NCBI RefSeq assembly: GCF_003813965.1
Contig: NZ_CP033896.1
Coordinates: 1,364,001 to 1,428,000 of the forward strand
DNA from: Corynebacterium choanae
GTDB taxonomy: Bacteria > Actinomycetota > Actinomycetes > Mycobacteriales > Mycobacteriaceae
Length of the DNA: 64,000 nucleotides
Reading direction: 5' to 3'
Made by a program: the position numbers and the translations under genes. This document shows positions 49,220 to 57,708 of this stretch, piece after piece. The notes below the pieces were generated by a model. That model searched no databases. It saw nothing but the letters and a program-made list of their open reading frames with translations, and had not been told where the DNA came from. Position 1 is the stretch's first letter. Each line of letters opens with the position of its first letter.

Positions 49220-50881
49220 CTACCGTTTGCTTATTTCAAGGCCAGTGCGCAGCGCCTGGTCGAAAAACTCGTATTCGTGTCGGCAAGCCACTAAAAACGC
49301 CTGAATCGCCGCTGCACGGGTGGCGGGGCTGGCCGCAGCAAACGCGCGTTCCACCCGTTCTAAAGCTGCTTGAGTTGCCGTACGAAACTCTGGCGAGCCA
49401 TATTCGGAAAGCCACGCATGATACGGATGATTTTCATGATCATGCGGCAACATGCGCAGCCCCACCTCAAGATACAACCAATAGCAGGGCAGTACCGCAG
49501 CTGCTGCCACACAATAGTCGCTGTGGGCTGCAGTGGCGGTGAGGAAATTCGTGTAGGCGGCTGTCACCCCAGATGGCGCCGGTAAGTCGGCTTCCGAACC
49601 TAAATAGGTTTCGTGCACGGCCAATTCGGCCACATGGGTACCGTGCGCATCAGCAATCCACGCTGCAGCGTCGGCAGCATCAGCAGACTTTCCACCAATC
49701 GCTGCCAAGACGCGCGCATACTGCCCCAAATAGACGGCATCCTGCGCAATGTAGGTGAGAAAATCCTGCTGGTTGAGTGAACCGGTTGCCAAAGCAACCA
49801 CAAACGGGTTACGCAAAATAGCTGCCAAATAGGGTTGGGCAAGCCGGCCAAGTTCCGCGGTGAACGACCCAACCGGGGGCATGTGCAACGCCGCCGGATC
49901 ATCGTCTACATGTGCCATCTCACCGAGGGTGCTTGCAGCAACACCTAAGGACGCATCAGGCGGGCTGGGCAGATCGTCACCTGCTCTAAAGTGGTATTCC
50001 GGCCAAGGCAGTGCCGTCCCAGCTAAAGCAAGGCGCCGCAGCTGGTGGCTATGATCAACCGGTCCGTGACCATGCCCGACGCCAAGCGCATCACCATAGT
50101 TGATCGCCTCATGCAGCCAACGCGTCGACCAAGACAAGGCGGCAAGCGGCGACTCCCCGGCGCCGAGGCGAGTAGCTAAAGCAGCCGAAAGACTACATCC
50201 GGTGCCGTGGGTGGACAGAGTCGCAATACGGGCAGAGGGCACATTATCTACAGTGGTCGCGGTCACCAGCGCATTGCCAGCATCACCGGTGTCGAAATGC
50301 CCACGTTTCATCACAACAGCCACATTGCATCTCGCAGCCAACGACGTGGCAAGCTCGAGCGCTGCAGCATCATCTTTTGGCTCAGGTGCTTCACACAGCA
50401 GCGCCAACTCCGGAAGATTCGGTGTTACCACATCAACCAGCGGCAACAGCTCCCGCAAAGCAGTTTCAGCAGCAGTGGCCAACAATCGATCACCGGAAGT
50501 AGCAACCATCACCGGATCCAGCACCACTTGAGCTAACTGCTGCTGTTCAAGGAATTCCCGAACCACCTCAATGGTGGCTACATCGCCAAGCATGCCAATT
50601 TTTACCGCATCAATAGTGACATCGTCACTGACTGCCGCTAGTTGCTCACGGATCATCGCCGGCTCCAGCTGCAGGATGCGGCGCACCCCTTGCGTATTTT
50701 GCGCAACTACCGCTGTGGTGACATGCATCGCATAGCCGCCGGCGGCAGTAATCGATTTGATATCCGCTAAGGATCCAGCCCCACCGGAAGGATCAGTGCC
50801 AGAAATCGCTAATACCCGCGCCGGCCTAGCAGCTGGCGAGGAGCCGACCGTTGAAGCTTTGAATAGGGAAGCTGTAGTCAT
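49220..50881 (-). CDS. thiD-tenA: Fused HMP-P kinase ThiD and TenA-type thiaminase II
   Basis: 553 aa. Residues about 18-275 are ThiD: AISGTDPSGGAGSLADIKSI, VLDPVMVATSGDRLL, VTPNLPELALL, STHGTGCSLSAALA. It phosphorylates HMP and HMP-P. Residues about 330-553 are TenA: FTAELGRLAQPYLAAILRNP, SDYCVAAAAVLPCYWLYLEV (catalytic Cys) and HEYEFFDQAL (Glu). TenA salvages pyrimidine from degraded thiamine. ThiD-TenA fusions are known in yeasts and some Actinobacteria. ATG 50881 was chosen; GTG 50905 is in frame. Last gene of the operon. Confidence 0.93.
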   Translation of the reverse strand: MTTASLFKASTVGSSPAARPARVLAISGTDPSGGAGSLADIKSITAAGGYAMHVTTAVVAQNTQGVRRILQLEPAMIREQLAAVSDDVTIDAVKIGMLGDVATIEVVREFLEQQQLAQVVLDPVMVATSGDRLLATAAETALRELLPLVDVVTPNLPELALLCEAPEPKDDAAALELATSLAARCNVAVVMKRGHFDTGDAGNALVTATTVDNVPSARIATLSTHGTGCSLSAALATRLGAGESPLAALSWSTRWLHEAINYGDALGVGHGHGPVDHSHQLRRLALAGTALPWPEYHFRAGDDLPSPPDASLGVAASTLGEMAHVDDDPAALHMPPVGSFTAELGRLAQPYLAAILRNPFVVALATGSLNQQDFLTYIAQDAVYLGQYARVLAAIGGKSADAADAAAWIADAHGTHVAELAVHETYLGSEADLPAPSGVTAAYTNFLTATAAHSDYCVAAAAVLPCYWLYLEVGLRMLPHDHENHPYHAWLSEYGSPEFRTATQAALERVERAFAAASPATRAAAIQAFLVACRHEYEFFDQALRTGLEISKR

Positions 50882-50977
50882 TGGAAAATATTCGCCTTTC
50901 ACCAATCAACATGAAAAACACTGCACCGGTAGCGCCAGTAACCGGGTCACTACGCTCGACATCGCGGCAGGATGCAG

Positions 50978-51628
50978 CTAGCGCCAGCGTTGCCGCAAAG
51001 TGTGCGCTGCGGCCTGTGGGTCGGTGGCACCCATAATCGCCGAAACCACACAGATTCCGTCCACTGGAACTTCACGCAGCAGTTCGGCATTGGCAGCGTG
51101 CACACCACCAATCGCCACACTCCGAACCCCTATAGCGCGGGCACGCTCGGCAATCGCAGCTACCCCTGCCGGTCCTAGCGGTGCAGCGTGATCCTGCTTT
51201 GTGGCAGTTGCCCACACCGGTCCAATCCCAATCACATCAGGCAGTGGCACCCGCGCCGCAGCACACTTGGCAACCAACTGTTCAAGCTGCTCGCCAGTTT
51301 CAATTGACAACCCGATGGCCTGCTGTGTCGGCAGCAAACGCCGGGCTTCCACATACGGCATATCATTTTGGCCAATATGCAAATGCACACCGAGCTGTTT
51401 CGCAACGTCAAAACGGTCGTTGACAAAAACAGGAACACCCGGGTGGGAATTGACCAATGCTTTAGCCCGTTGCAGGAACTCTTCGTCGCTTGCATGTTTA
51501 TCGCGCAACTGGACTACCGTCACTCCACCCTGCACCGCATTCGCCACAATGTCCGCAACCCGCTGCGCACCGCCAGCAATATCTGGATCGGTAACCAGAT
51601 ACAACGAATAATCAATAGCTACAGTCAT
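50978..51628 (-). CDS. thiE: Thiamine-phosphate synthase
   Basis: 216 aa TIM-barrel enzyme joining HMP-PP and the thiazole phosphate. Family motifs: YLVTDPDIAGG, VTVVQLRDKHASDEEF, VFVNDRFDVAKQLGVHLHIGQ, GIGPVWATATKQDHAAPLGP, and VAIGGVHAANAELL. ATG 51628 has AAAGG 8 bases upstream. Middle gene of thiM-thiE-thiD/tenA. Confidence 0.95.
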   Translation of the reverse strand: MTVAIDYSLYLVTDPDIAGGAQRVADIVANAVQGGVTVVQLRDKHASDEEFLQRAKALVNSHPGVPVFVNDRFDVAKQLGVHLHIGQNDMPYVEARRLLPTQQAIGLSIETGEQLEQLVAKCAAARVPLPDVIGIGPVWATATKQDHAAPLGPAGVAAIAERARAIGVRSVAIGGVHAANAELLREVPVDGICVVSAIMGATDPQAAAHTLRQRWR

Positions 51629-51705
51629 AGTTTGCACCTTTCACACTGCAGAACAGCGTCAGCGAACCGCTGCAGCCGAACAACAGCCCAATAGCAATGA
51701 GGAAC

Positions 51706-52533
51706 CTAGGGTTGATCAATGGTGACAGTCTTGCCGAACCCATCCCGGGCAACCACATACAATCCATCGAGATATGCGGCGGCAAACGACCCCGGCAGTG
51801 TCGTCTGCTCGGCTGCATAAGCACCAGCAGCTTTTGCATGTGCATGCGCTGCAACAACGGCACTCAAATCACTACATCCTGCCCGACGGGCTGCCCCAAG
51901 ATAGGACGCCACCAACGCACCAAGTGAACATCCGGTACCAACAACCAGCGTCATCAGAGGATGCCCACCGCTGACAGTGATGGTGGTATCCCTTGACACA
52001 ATCACATCCACTGCACCAGATGCGGCAACAATCCCACCGGTGATAGCTGCCAACTGTCGGGCAGCGTCAATGGCGTCGAGGGATGAATCTGTTGAATCAA
52101 CACCCCGTCCACCGGCACCCACCCCAGCAAGCGCACTGATTTCTGAAGCATTACCCCGAATAGCAGTCGGAGCAAAGCGCAACAGATCTTTTGCAAATTT
52201 TGTCCGATAGCTCAACACCCCCACAGCCACCGGATCCATCACCCAAGGGCTGTGAGCTGCCGCGGCACATTCCGCCACAATGTTCATCGCCTCGAGCTGA
52301 TCACCTGTAGGGTTACCCAAATTCACCAATGCGGCATCAGCGATCGCACAAAACTCGGCAGCCTCATGGGTGTTATCGCACATCGCTGGTGACGCCCCAG
52401 CTGCCAGCAGCACGTTAGCGGTAAATTGGGGCACCACCGGATTGGTTAAACATTGCACCAGGCTGCCTTGTTGACGATGAGCCGCACAAACAGTGTCGAC
52501 TTCCTTTAGAAGCTCATCTCGTGAAACACTCAT
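51706..52533 (-). CDS. thiM: Hydroxyethylthiazole kinase
   Basis: 275 aa. It phosphorylates salvaged hydroxyethylthiazole. Motifs: VQCLTNPVVPQFTANVLLAA near the start, ALVNLGNPTGDQ, WVMDPVAVGVLSYR, IRGNASEISALAG, VGTGCSLGALVASYL (catalytic Cys loop). ATG 52533 follows GGAAG; TTG 52536 is adjacent. First gene of the thiamine salvage operon, preceded by a 490-base leader with a riboswitch-like segment. Confidence 0.95.
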   Translation of the reverse strand: MSVSRDELLKEVDTVCAAHRQQGSLVQCLTNPVVPQFTANVLLAAGASPAMCDNTHEAAEFCAIADAALVNLGNPTGDQLEAMNIVAECAAAAHSPWVMDPVAVGVLSYRTKFAKDLLRFAPTAIRGNASEISALAGVGAGGRGVDSTDSSLDAIDAARQLAAITGGIVAASGAVDVIVSRDTTITVSGGHPLMTLVVGTGCSLGALVASYLGAARRAGCSDLSAVVAAHAHAKAAGAYAAEQTTLPGSFAAAYLDGLYVVARDGFGKTVTIDQP

Positions 52534-52799
52534 CAAATACTTCCGCCCCGCTCCTTAATCGATAACGGTTCCTGGCAGGAGAAGTCCCCAAACAGCAAAC
52601 CGACACCTGCGGAACCAGTGCTGTGTTTGCAATGCTGCACCGAAGAAAACGAAACTGTTCCGCAGACTCAGCAACACACGTCACTGGAAGTAGAACGGTT
52701 TGCGCGAGGTGGACATCTTCCCAGGAAAATACTGTGAATTGCTGCAAGCGTAGCGAAGATAGCGGTCAGTTGGCAGTACCTAGCACCCGTGCGGGGGTA

Positions 52800-52905
52800 G
52801 GGTAGCGGGGGCGACGACAGCACCTGAACCAGACACGGTTCAGGGTCAGAACTGTGTTATTCCTCGCGTGGTTGGCACCCCCAACAGTATGTTCCCGCCA
52901 GGCGG
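52800..52905 (-). promoter_or_regulatory. Divergent TPP-riboswitch-like leader of thiM
   Basis: On the - strand, GCGGGAAC, GGGGGTGCC, a 24-base variable arm, CTGA-CCC, TGAACC, TCTGG and CCCCCGC appear in the order of a TPP aptamer (P1, P2, P3, J3/2, P2', P4/P5, P1'). However, the normal CTGAGA is reduced to CTGA, and CCTGAACC-N6-GGTTCAGG makes an uninterrupted hairpin not usual in the aptamer. It is either a divergent/decayed TPP switch or a different leader. Position before thiM supports the first. Confidence 0.45.
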
Positions 52906-52946
52906 ACATGCTCCACAGCCGGAAAACAGGAGCACACCAGGGATCT

Positions 52947-52995
52947 GAAAAGGAAACAACGTGTCACCGCCAAATAAGGTGGTGGTGACACGTTG
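52947..52995 (-). terminator. Terminator of the pfl operon
   Basis: CAACGTGTCACC (52957-52968) pairs perfectly with GGTGACACGTTG (52984-52995). Read on the - strand after pflA, the stem is followed by TTTCCTTTTC. Confidence 0.7.
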
Positions 52996-53027
52996 CACAA
53001 GATGGCACGCTGCAAGCAGAGTCGCCG

Positions 53028-53906
53028 TTAAAAGACGGTTAACCCGCGGGAACGGAAAATCTCCTTGGTGGCCCGAACCGACTCAGGTGACGGTGGTCGA
53101 ACCCCCTCCAAGGTGTAATGCATATCCAACTCATGCCATTTATCCGCACCCATATTGTGGAAAGGCAGCACCTCTACGCGCTCCACACTGCTCGACCAAC
53201 GCGCCACAATATCAGCGACCTGGTTGATATTGTGCTCATCGTCGGTGAGACCAGGAACGAGAACAAACCGGATCCAAATCTTTTTCCCCAGCCGAGTTAG
53301 CCGTTCCCCGAAGTCAATTGTTGGCTGCAGTTGTCTGCCAGTGACCCGCTGATAGGTTTCCTCATTGCCGCTTTTCACATCTAGCAAAAACAGATCAATA
53401 TTGGCGATATCTTCATCCGACAGCCGGGAACCTAGATAGCCGGAAGTATCGATGGCGATATGGATACCAGCATCGTGGACAGCGTTGATTACCCGGCGGG
53501 TAAACGCGATTTGAAACAGCGGTTCGCCCCCGGAGATCGTCAATCCGCCGCCGGTGCGTTGGAAAATGCGTCGATATCGCAGTACTTTCGCAATAATGTC
53601 TTCAACCCGCTCTAGGGTGCCCTCTTTCATACCCATCGTGTCCGGGTTGTGACAGTATTGGCAGCGCAGCGGACAGCCAGACATAAACAAGGTCATCCGG
53701 GTGCCCGGACCGTCGACTGCAGTGACAAGTTCCCAGGAATGAACCAAGCCAACATCGCCCGTGCGTCGTGCAGCAAACAGTTCGGCGCGCTGTGCGGGAT
53801 CATCAGGTTCGGCCACACTCACACCACCAATGCCGCTGGCCGCACCACGAACTTTCCGACCAACCTCGGGGGTTAGAGAAACAACGCCACTAATGCCATC
53901 GCTCAT
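53028..53906 (-). CDS. pflA: Pyruvate formate-lyase activating enzyme
   Basis: 292 aa radical SAM enzyme. The CxxxCxxC cluster motif is CPLRCQYCHNPDT near residue 77; upstream VHSWELVTAVDGPGTRMTLF is typical, and later GGLTISGGEPLFQ and LDVKSGNEETYQ. It uses SAM and a 4Fe-4S cluster to place the radical on the conserved glycine of the RVSGYAV motif; here that glycine lies in a separate protein encoded immediately upstream. An N-terminal extension of about 50 residues precedes the core. Start at ATG 53906 (GGAGG 11 bases before) or GTG 53924. Confidence 0.93.
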   Translation of the reverse strand: MSDGISGVVSLTPEVGRKVRGAASGIGGVSVAEPDDPAQRAELFAARRTGDVGLVHSWELVTAVDGPGTRMTLFMSGCPLRCQYCHNPDTMGMKEGTLERVEDIIAKVLRYRRIFQRTGGGLTISGGEPLFQIAFTRRVINAVHDAGIHIAIDTSGYLGSRLSDEDIANIDLFLLDVKSGNEETYQRVTGRQLQPTIDFGERLTRLGKKIWIRFVLVPGLTDDEHNINQVADIVARWSSSVERVEVLPFHNMGADKWHELDMHYTLEGVRPPSPESVRATKEIFRSRGLTVF

Positions 53907-54008
53907 GGGTTTGGAAGCCTCCACCTAGGGAAAAGAATCTGTAAAAAAATCCTTGCCACCTCGGGTTGCAAGTGAAAGCGGCATGGATGGTTGACGAGGT
54001 GCAGCGAC

Positions 54009-54058
54009 TTCGCCACCGCAAGCGATCCCACAGAAAAGACAACCGATGCGGTGGCGAA
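54009..54058 (-). other. Stable hairpin between the glycyl-radical gene and pflA
   Basis: TTCGCCACCGCA pairs perfectly with TGCGGTGGCGAA (12 bp), starting 27 bases past the stop of the 83-codon gene. No T-run follows on the - strand. Likely an RNA stability or partial-termination element setting the ratio of PflA to the other subunits. Confidence 0.5.
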
Positions 54059-54084
54059 AATGCTACTGATTTACAGCGAGAGGG

Positions 54085-54336
54085 TTATGCGCCGTAGTGG
54101 AAGGTACGCGACAGCACATCTTTTTGCTGTTCCTTGGTGAGCTTGACAAAGTTCACAGCGTAGCCGGAGACACGAACAGTCAAGTTCGGGTACTTTTCCG
54201 GATTTTCCATGGCGTCTTCCAGCGTTTTGCGGTCGAGCACGTTGATGTTGGCATGGTACAACCCGGCATCCTGGTTTGATGCGGAACGCTGTGCCTTCAT
54301 CGCTGCCAAACGCTCTTCGAAAGTCTTCGCGGACAT
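54085..54336 (-). CDS. Stand-alone glycyl-radical domain of pyruvate formate-lyase
   Basis: 83 aa. Residues 25-83 correspond to the C-terminal end of ordinary [37 protein letters not shown] with the radical Gly58, and [14 protein letters not shown]. Residues 1-24 ([20 protein letters not shown]) are a new helical leader unlike the E. coli YfiD/GrcA N-domain. AAGGAG sits 6 bases before the ATG. The neighbouring pflB lacks exactly this domain, so this is most likely an obligatory second subunit and not only a repair spare like GrcA. Between pflB and pflA. Confidence 0.92.
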   Translation of the reverse strand: MSAKTFEERLAAMKAQRSASNQDAGLYHANINVLDRKTLEDAMENPEKYPNLTVRVSGYAVNFVKLTKEQQKDVLSRTFHYGA

Positions 54337-54481
54337 GTGTTCTCCTTACAAGATAACGATTTTGTGGATGGTGATGTGATGGTTCTGCTGCAGGATACTG
54401 AATGCTTTCATCACCGAAAAGCAGTGCAGCAAGCTTGAAAATTCGCCGCCAACCAGCGCCGGGTTACTTCCTTTCTATCCC

Positions 54482-54515
54482 GCGGCTAGGAGGCACAAGC
54501 CTTCCTAGCCGGCAC
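54482..54515 (-). other. Hairpin between pflB and the glycyl-radical gene
   Basis: GGCTAGGAGG pairs with CCTTCCTAGCC (one bulged base) within the 237-base gap. No T-run on the - strand; probably a processing or stability element. Confidence 0.45.
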
Positions 54516-54572
54516 GTTGTGTGGGGGTAACCCGGCGTGGCTACAGGCGAGGCGAGGATTACAGCGAAAAAC

Positions 54573-56666
54573 TTAGCTTTCCTCGTTCATCATAAACCCG
54601 GCGTCGAGGATTCCGACGAGGTTTTTCACCTGTTCGTCCTTTGTCCGTCCAAGACCTTCCGGGGTGATGGTGTTGGTTAGCGAGATACCGTCGAGTGCAT
54701 CGTTGTAGTCGAGCTTCCCGACCGACATCATGGAAGCAACCATGCCGTGGGAGTCCATGGCGTTTTCCGGGTTCGCACCTGGGGCGAACGGGGTGCCAGC
54801 TTCGTGCCCGGAGGGGAAGGAGCCGGTGGCTTTGCCGTAGACCACATTCGAAGTGATGGTGAGCACCGATTGAGTCGGAATAGCATCCCGGTAGAGCGGA
54901 ATCTGCTTGATCTTATCCATCACGGTGTGCACCACCGTGGCGGCAATATCATCGGCACGGTCATCATCGTTGCCGTAGATCGGGAAGTCACCTTCGGTGA
55001 TGTAGTCGGTGATCAAGCCAGTTTCGTCACGAACTGGGGTGACCTTGGCGTACTTGATGGCGGCCAGCGAGTCGGCCACGATGGACAATCCGGCGATTCC
55101 GCAGCCCATGGTGCGAACAATCTCAGAGTCGTGCAGCGCCATCTCGACGGATTCGTAGGCATATCGGTCGTGGCAGTAGTGGATGATGTTCAGTGCCTCG
55201 ACATAGGTGCCGATCACCCAGTCCAGCATGTGTTCATATTTTTCCCACACATCATCGAAGTCCAACGGGCCGTCACCGGTGACAGGCTCGTAGCCTTCCA
55301 CGATCTGCTTGCCGGAAACTTCGTCCCGGCCCCCGTTAATTGCGTAGAGCAGGGCTTTTGCGGCGTTTACGCGGGCTCCGAAGAACTGCATCTGTTTACC
55401 GACTGCCATAGGGGACACACAGCAGGCAATGGCCGCATCGTCACCCCAGCGGCACCGGATTTGCGGATCGGATTCGTATTGAATCGAAGACGTTTCAATG
55501 GAGATTGCTGCACAGAACTCTTTGTATCCTTCTGGAAGTTCCGGATCCCAGAAGATGGTGATATTCGGCTCTGGTGCAGGTCCTAGATTCCGGAGGGTTT
55601 GCAGTAGACGGAACGCAGTTTTCGTCACCAGTGGGCGGCCGTCTTCGCCGAAGCCAGCATCTGACCAGGTTGCCCAGTAGGGGTCGCCAGAGAAGATCTG
55701 ATCGTAGTCGATGGTGCGCAGGAACCGGACGATCCGCAATTTAATGACGAGATGGTCGATGATTTCCTGGGCGTCCGATTCGGTGATGGTACCGTTTGCC
55801 AGATCCCGCTCGAAGTAAATATCGAAAAATGGGGAGAGGCGGCCGATCGACATCGCTGCGCCGTCCTGGCTTTTCACCGATGCGAGATAGCCGAAGTATG
55901 TCCATTGGACGGCTTCTTTCGCGGTGCGGGCAGGGCCGGAGATATCAAAACCGTAACTCTGAGCCATGGCTTTGAGTTTCTTCAAGGCTTTGATCTGTTC
56001 GGAGTGCTCTTCACGGTAGCGGCACCAATGCTCGGAGAAGCCTTGGGCACCTACTGCGTGCTTAGCGGCTTCTTTGTCGGCAATGAGTTTGTCAACACCG
56101 TAGAGGGCGACGCGACGGTAGTCGCCGATAATGCGGCCACGGCCGTAGGCATCGGGCAGGCCGGTAATAATGTGGGAGGAACGTGCCGCGCGAATCCGTG
56201 GAGTGTAAATGTCAAACACGGCGTCGTTGTGGGTTTTGCGATAGCGGGTGAAGATTTTCTTGATGTCTTCGTTGACTTCTTTGCCCGCTTCGTGGATCGC
56301 GGTTTCCACCATGCGCCAGCCGCCATTGGGCATCATTGCCCGTTTCAGCGGTGTGTCGGTTTGCAGACCAACGATGACATCGTCGTCGTCGGAGATATAT
56401 CCGGCCGGGAACGCATCAATGTCTGCTGGGGTGTCGGTATCGACGTCGTAGACGCGGCGACGGCGTTCTTCGGAGAGATAATGTTCTTCGAGATAATCCC
56501 ACAGGTGCAGGGTTTTCTCGGTGGGGCCTGCGAGAAATGAGGCATCGCCGAGATAAGGCGTGTAGTTGCGTTGGATAAAGTCACGAACGTCAATCGTGTC
56601 GCACCATGGGCCGGGAGTGAACCCATCCCATGCTTGATCGACTGCTGGTTGCGCAATCTGAGTCAT
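54573..56666 (-). CDS. pflB: Pyruvate formate-lyase large (catalytic) part, lacking the glycyl-radical domain
   Basis: 697 aa against about 760 for E. coli PflB. The body is complete: WDGFTPGPWCDTIDVRDFIQ near the start, FGEDGRPLVTKTAFRLLQTL, the catalytic Cys-Cys pair in IACCVSPMAVGK (about residues 415-416), and FPIYGNDDDRADDIA. It ends KNLVGILDAGFMMNEES and stops where other PFLs continue into the glycyl-radical domain. That domain is encoded next door at 54085-54336. ATG 56666 has AAGGG upstream; the frame continues to 56951 without family resemblance. Confidence 0.93.
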   Translation of the reverse strand: MTQIAQPAVDQAWDGFTPGPWCDTIDVRDFIQRNYTPYLGDASFLAGPTEKTLHLWDYLEEHYLSEERRRRVYDVDTDTPADIDAFPAGYISDDDDVIVGLQTDTPLKRAMMPNGGWRMVETAIHEAGKEVNEDIKKIFTRYRKTHNDAVFDIYTPRIRAARSSHIITGLPDAYGRGRIIGDYRRVALYGVDKLIADKEAAKHAVGAQGFSEHWCRYREEHSEQIKALKKLKAMAQSYGFDISGPARTAKEAVQWTYFGYLASVKSQDGAAMSIGRLSPFFDIYFERDLANGTITESDAQEIIDHLVIKLRIVRFLRTIDYDQIFSGDPYWATWSDAGFGEDGRPLVTKTAFRLLQTLRNLGPAPEPNITIFWDPELPEGYKEFCAAISIETSSIQYESDPQIRCRWGDDAAIACCVSPMAVGKQMQFFGARVNAAKALLYAINGGRDEVSGKQIVEGYEPVTGDGPLDFDDVWEKYEHMLDWVIGTYVEALNIIHYCHDRYAYESVEMALHDSEIVRTMGCGIAGLSIVADSLAAIKYAKVTPVRDETGLITDYITEGDFPIYGNDDDRADDIAATVVHTVMDKIKQIPLYRDAIPTQSVLTITSNVVYGKATGSFPSGHEAGTPFAPGANPENAMDSHGMVASMMSVGKLDYNDALDGISLTNTITPEGLGRTKDEQVKNLVGILDAGFMMNEES

Positions 56667-57708
56667 AACCGTGTATCCCTTCTTCCACCGGTGGTGACCG
56701 TGCCTTGCTGCCAAATGGTTGTTGGTGAGGCGTTGGCGGTGTGAAAGAGCTTCCTGCTGTGACGGGTCGGTGCACACGGTGAAGGGTTTCCTCTTCGATC
56801 GTGTCCCGATGAGGAGCGGCGGCGCGGCAGGGAGTTCAGTGACATCGTGGTGAGCGCCAGTCTTTTCAATGTGGCTGGCGATCCGGCGGATGAACGTGTT
56901 TGAGTTTCGTTTGTGAGTGCTGCTGCATGGATGCTGTGGAAGGGGCACCAATCACATCATTTCCAACTGGCGTGGATTGGCGATGGTGCGGCCACAAGCG
57001 GTGCAGCGCAATATCGAATTGTGTTTGTTGCGTCGCAAGCGTTATCCCACTGTGGGCATGAAAAAGCCCGCCCACCACGGTGATGCCGCTCGCGGACGCG
57101 ATATCTCGTAGTGTACGCCTGACGGTGATGGGGCGTGGCATATTGCGTCCTGAAACGCGCATTGTTGTCAGACAGGTGAGTGGGGCTAGTAAGCGGCGCA
57201 ATGCCCTCTGGCCTGGGAAATTAATAGGAATTTTAGGCTTCACCATGGATTATCACGGGTGTGGTTGTGATGAATTCCATATCTGTAACTCGCCTGGGGC
57301 GGGACAGATCCCCCCAATGGTGGGCAGTTTCCTGTCGTCATCAAGCGATCACAACGGAAAATTCGTTGTAATGCCCTCTATTGTGACCGGGTGTTGTCGC
57401 GACGGGTACACGGTAGGGAACTAAGCATGGCGAAGGAGGTGTCTTTGCGATGGGCGGAGGAAATCCTAGTTGTCTGATAAGTCAGGGTGTCCTGGTGAAA
57501 GTGTTCTCATAGCTGGGGGGTGCACCGGTAGTTGCAGACCCGCCCCTGCGGTAGCCGCCGCAGCCGCCAAGTTGTGCAACGTAACAAAGCACGCACCCAC
57601 TACATAGTGGGCTCAGTGCCACTATGTTGTGGGTGCGTGTGGGGGTGTACAGCAGCTATGTTTCGTCCGCAGACGGACAGATCGCTGCTAATAGCATTGG
57701 GTGAACAA
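56667..57708. other. Long leader of the pfl operon and end of ndh
   Basis: 1.04 kb. It contains a long hairpin after ndh (57591-57638) and GTGGGC/GCCCAC at 57052-57075. No coding sequence is convincing in six frames, and no FNR-, Rex- or GlxR-type site was recognised by eye, although an anaerobic promoter for pflB is expected here. Confidence 0.45.
57591..57638 (-). terminator. Long hairpin after ndh
   Basis: A 20-bp stem with one mismatch, ACGCACCCACTACATAGTGG against CCACTATGTTGTGGGTGCGT, with an 8-base loop, 70 bases past the ndh stop. On the - strand it is followed by GCTTTGTTAC. Confidence 0.6.

Larger units (their letters stand above)
52534..53027. other. Leader of the thiamine operon and end of the pfl operon
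   Basis: 494 bases containing the riboswitch-like element (about 52800-52905) and the pfl terminator (52947-52995). No gene is supported. Confidence 0.5.

Noticed and set aside
54085..54336. Annotating the small radical protein as a GrcA/YfiD spare part
   Set aside because: It lacks the GrcA N-terminal domain, is in the pfl operon and matches exactly the piece missing from PflB, so a second subunit is the better reading.
54747..56540. Two plus-strand frames of about 270 codons
   Set aside because: Both are antisense to pflB, which is a certain gene; no ribosome-binding sites or family features.
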